DNA of 64,000 nucleotides from Corydoras sp. C115 (Eukaryota; Chordata; Actinopteri; Siluriformes; Callichthyidae), in contig JAFMOC010000003.1 of the NCBI GenBank assembly GCA_019802505.1, positions 7,478,501 to 7,542,500 of the forward strand, written 5' to 3'. This document shows positions 61,940 through 64,000 of this stretch, piece by piece. The first letter of the stretch is position 1. Every line of letters begins with the position of its first letter. The position numbers and the translations under genes are program-made. The notes under the pieces were generated by a model that worked only from the letters and a program-made list of their open reading frames with translations, was not told the DNA's origin and did not search any database.

Positions 61940-62820
61940 GCACACTAGTAGGCTCCTGGCCATTAATTAAAATTGTCCAGTGCAACAAGCACACACTTGT
62001 TTCCTCACACGCCACATTGAACCCTTCTTGGCAGCAAAAACTTGGCAAATGTTCTTTTGCAACTGGGTATATAATAGATTTGACAGCTGCTACTTTGTCT
62101 TACTAGTGCAAAAGTGACCCACACTGCCATGAACACTGCCAAGAACACTTTTAGAAGACTTATTAATTGAAGAGTGAGGGCACTATTTTAGCGATTTTCA
62201 GCGAGCCATCAACCACAAACCGACCAGCTTGATTTAGGCCATGTCAGTGTGTCATTGCTATCAAAGTATTGGAAAAGTGCGCAGCTTTAGACCAAAAATA
62301 AGGAAAGCACCAATCCTACTAATTATTTATGAATTGGTTTTGGGCAGAGCGTGCAATAAATCAATCAGCGTGTCACTTGTCATTTTGTTTACAAACCAGG
62401 TGCTGTCTGACTTATTGCTATTTTAAATGGTGCAGCTACCTGGATTCAATGCGCTGGTCAATGGATCTTCTCCATTTTATTGTGAATTTACAGTAGAACA
62501 CACAGTAGTAGTAGTAGTAGTAGTACAGTGTAGATTATGTATATGCTTTCTCTGTACAAATGCAGTGATATTTACTGTAAAAGCATTCAGCGGCTATTCA
62601 GCATCAGTTGTTTTCAATCAGTGGTGCTCCTGTGTTTTCCATTCTGTTAAAATTCATAAAAAATGGACAGGAATCCATGGTTTGTCCCATAAGATATTTA
62701 ATGCATTATAGTGTACAGAAAATTAATCAATGGCAGACAACCACGATTGATGGGAGAGCTCTAAATTTTCAATGGCTGTGTCTCTGTATATAATCCATAG
62801 GTGGACTGTCCTCCTTGTAT
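61940..62820. other. possible DNA transposon remnant, unassigned
   Basis: The stretch GAGCCATCAACCACAAACCG through AATCAATCAGCGTGTCAC has the style of non-autonomous fish DNA transposons. It includes a short (AGT)n tract at 62503-62525. The ends are not identified. Confidence 0.3.
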
Positions 62821-62824
62821 GTTT

Positions 62825-63033
62825 ACATTTACATTTACATTTGGTCATTTATTGGACGCTTTTATCCAAAGCGACTTACAAGGTGAGCACAGGGTTCATC
62901 ACAACATCCCTGGAGCAATGAGGGTTAAGGGTCTTGCTCAAGGACCCACATTGGTAACTTCAGTGGATTCAGTGGGATTTGAACCCCCAACCTTCAGATT
63001 GACAGCCCAATGCCCTAACCACTGAGCTACCAC
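62825..63033 (-). mobile_element. L2-tailed tRNA SINE, nearly complete
   Basis: Minus strand; begins with repeated ACATTT of the tail and ends CTAACCACTGAGCTACC. Very similar to 52612-52808. Confidence 0.87.
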
Positions 63034-63192
63034 GTATGTTTGTGTGAATGCACCATGCATATATGGTAGAGACTTTCTGAGCCCTCAGTCTCAAAATACA
63101 TTTACCAAATGTAACCTGCCCCCATTCCCTACAATTTCACATGCACATAAATGAAAATACCTTCTGTTTCCTGCAGTTATTCAAACTATCAT

Positions 63193-63540
63193 TCATTCAT
63201 TCATTATCTCCCGCTTTATCCTCTATTAGGGTTGCGGTGGGATTCCCCATGCCCATCCAGGGGAGAACGTCTCGGGCGCTGGGCAGATAGACCCAGGACA
63301 GGGCGCCAATCCATCGCTGGGCACACACTCACTCACACAAACACACTCTATATGGGGCAATTTTGAGAATTCAATTGACTTGATCCATGTTTTTGGGACT
63401 GTGGGAGGAAACCGGAAAACCCGGAGGAAACCCACGCAGACACGGGGAGAACATGGAAACTCCACCCAGATGGGGATTCGAACCGAGAATCCCTAGCGCT
63501 GAGAGGCGAACGTGCTAACCACTAAGCCACCGTGCCGCCC
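63193..63540 (-). mobile_element. DANA-like SINE, full length with 12-bp TSD
   Basis: A nearly intact minus-strand copy with TCAAACTATCAT at 63181-63192 and 63541-63552. Confidence 0.93.
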
Positions 63541-63710
63541 TCAAACTATCATGAATTACTAAATATCACTACAAAAGAATTACAAAAACAATACAAATAA
63601 AAAAAAAAGATAGCAATTCCAGAAATGTACCTGAACACACCTCATTTAGAAACCATATCCATCATGTAGATATATTCACAAGCACTGTTGCTGTTCAAAT
63701 GACGCAGACA

Positions 63711-63879
63711 TTCATTCATTCATTCATTATCTCCAGTTTTATCCTCTATTAGGGTCGCGGTGGGGTTCCCCATGCCCATCCAGGAACATGGAACATGGAA
63801 ACTCCACCGATGATAGGGATTCAAACTGGGAATCCCTAGCGCTGAGAGGCGAACGTGCTAACCACTAAGCCACCGTGCC
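63711..63879 (-). mobile_element. DANA-like SINE, internally deleted, with 12-bp TSD
   Basis: Tail and head are intact but about half of the core is missing, joined at GGAACATGGAACATGG. ATGACGCAGACA flanks it at 63699-63710 and 63880-63891, so the short form either inserted as such or was deleted afterwards. Confidence 0.9.
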
Positions 63880-64000
63880 ATGACGCAGACACAAGGCTTC
63901 AAAAATGACTGTTTGCATTGTGTAAGATAGCAATAAGTATTGCATCACACCTTGCGCAGGGTATAAGATAGGGCCCTTAGTGTGCAATGTACATACATGT

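Overview
The window reads as a teleost fish nuclear chromosome: GT-AG spliced genes, long AT-rich introns, many tRNA-derived SINEs of the DANA/Mermaid type, Tc1/mariner and hAT transposon remnants, and long (TA)n and (CA)n microsatellites. An ostariophysan (catfish-like) source is plausible but is an inference from repeat style only. No prokaryotic, organellar or CRISPR feature is present.

Two protein genes are supported, arranged tail to tail. psmb6 (plus strand, 809-3671) encodes the constitutive beta-1 (caspase-like) subunit of the 20S proteasome. Five exons carry the complete mature chain of 200 residues; the exon for the propeptide was not found and probably lies left of the window. kif1c (minus strand) encodes a kinesin-3 motor. 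Its 23 coding exons run from the ATG at 37009 to the stop at 10337 and add up in frame to 1169 codons. A probable non-coding 5' exon ends at a GT donor at 51425, so the gene spans at least 41 kb. Human PSMB6 and KIF1C both lie on 17p13, so the pairing fits conserved synteny. The two genes have no direct functional link: one is a core protease subunit, the other a microtubule cargo motor.

Layout: 1-3900 psmb6; 3900-7630 intergenic repeats, including a hairpin MITE and an inverted SINE pair; 7630-10336 probable kif1c 3' UTR; 10337-37023 kif1c coding exons with repeat-bearing introns; 37024-51424 a long 5' intron with hAT, LINE, SINE and other transposon insertions; 51425-52105 probable promoter region; 52106-64000 repeat-dense intergenic DNA, including a Tc1 copy joined to a small LTR element.

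About 29 SINE pieces cover roughly 12% of the window by my coordinates. Many have exact 12-14 bp target-site duplications, so the family was recently active. The most interesting structures are a SINE with a 90-bp internal inverted duplication about 140 bp upstream of the first kif1c coding exon, a small non-coding LTR element whose interior holds a GC-rich ~31-bp tandem repeat, two hAT-type elements with exact 8-bp duplications, a hairpin MITE family, and a strong antisense bias of SINEs inside kif1c.
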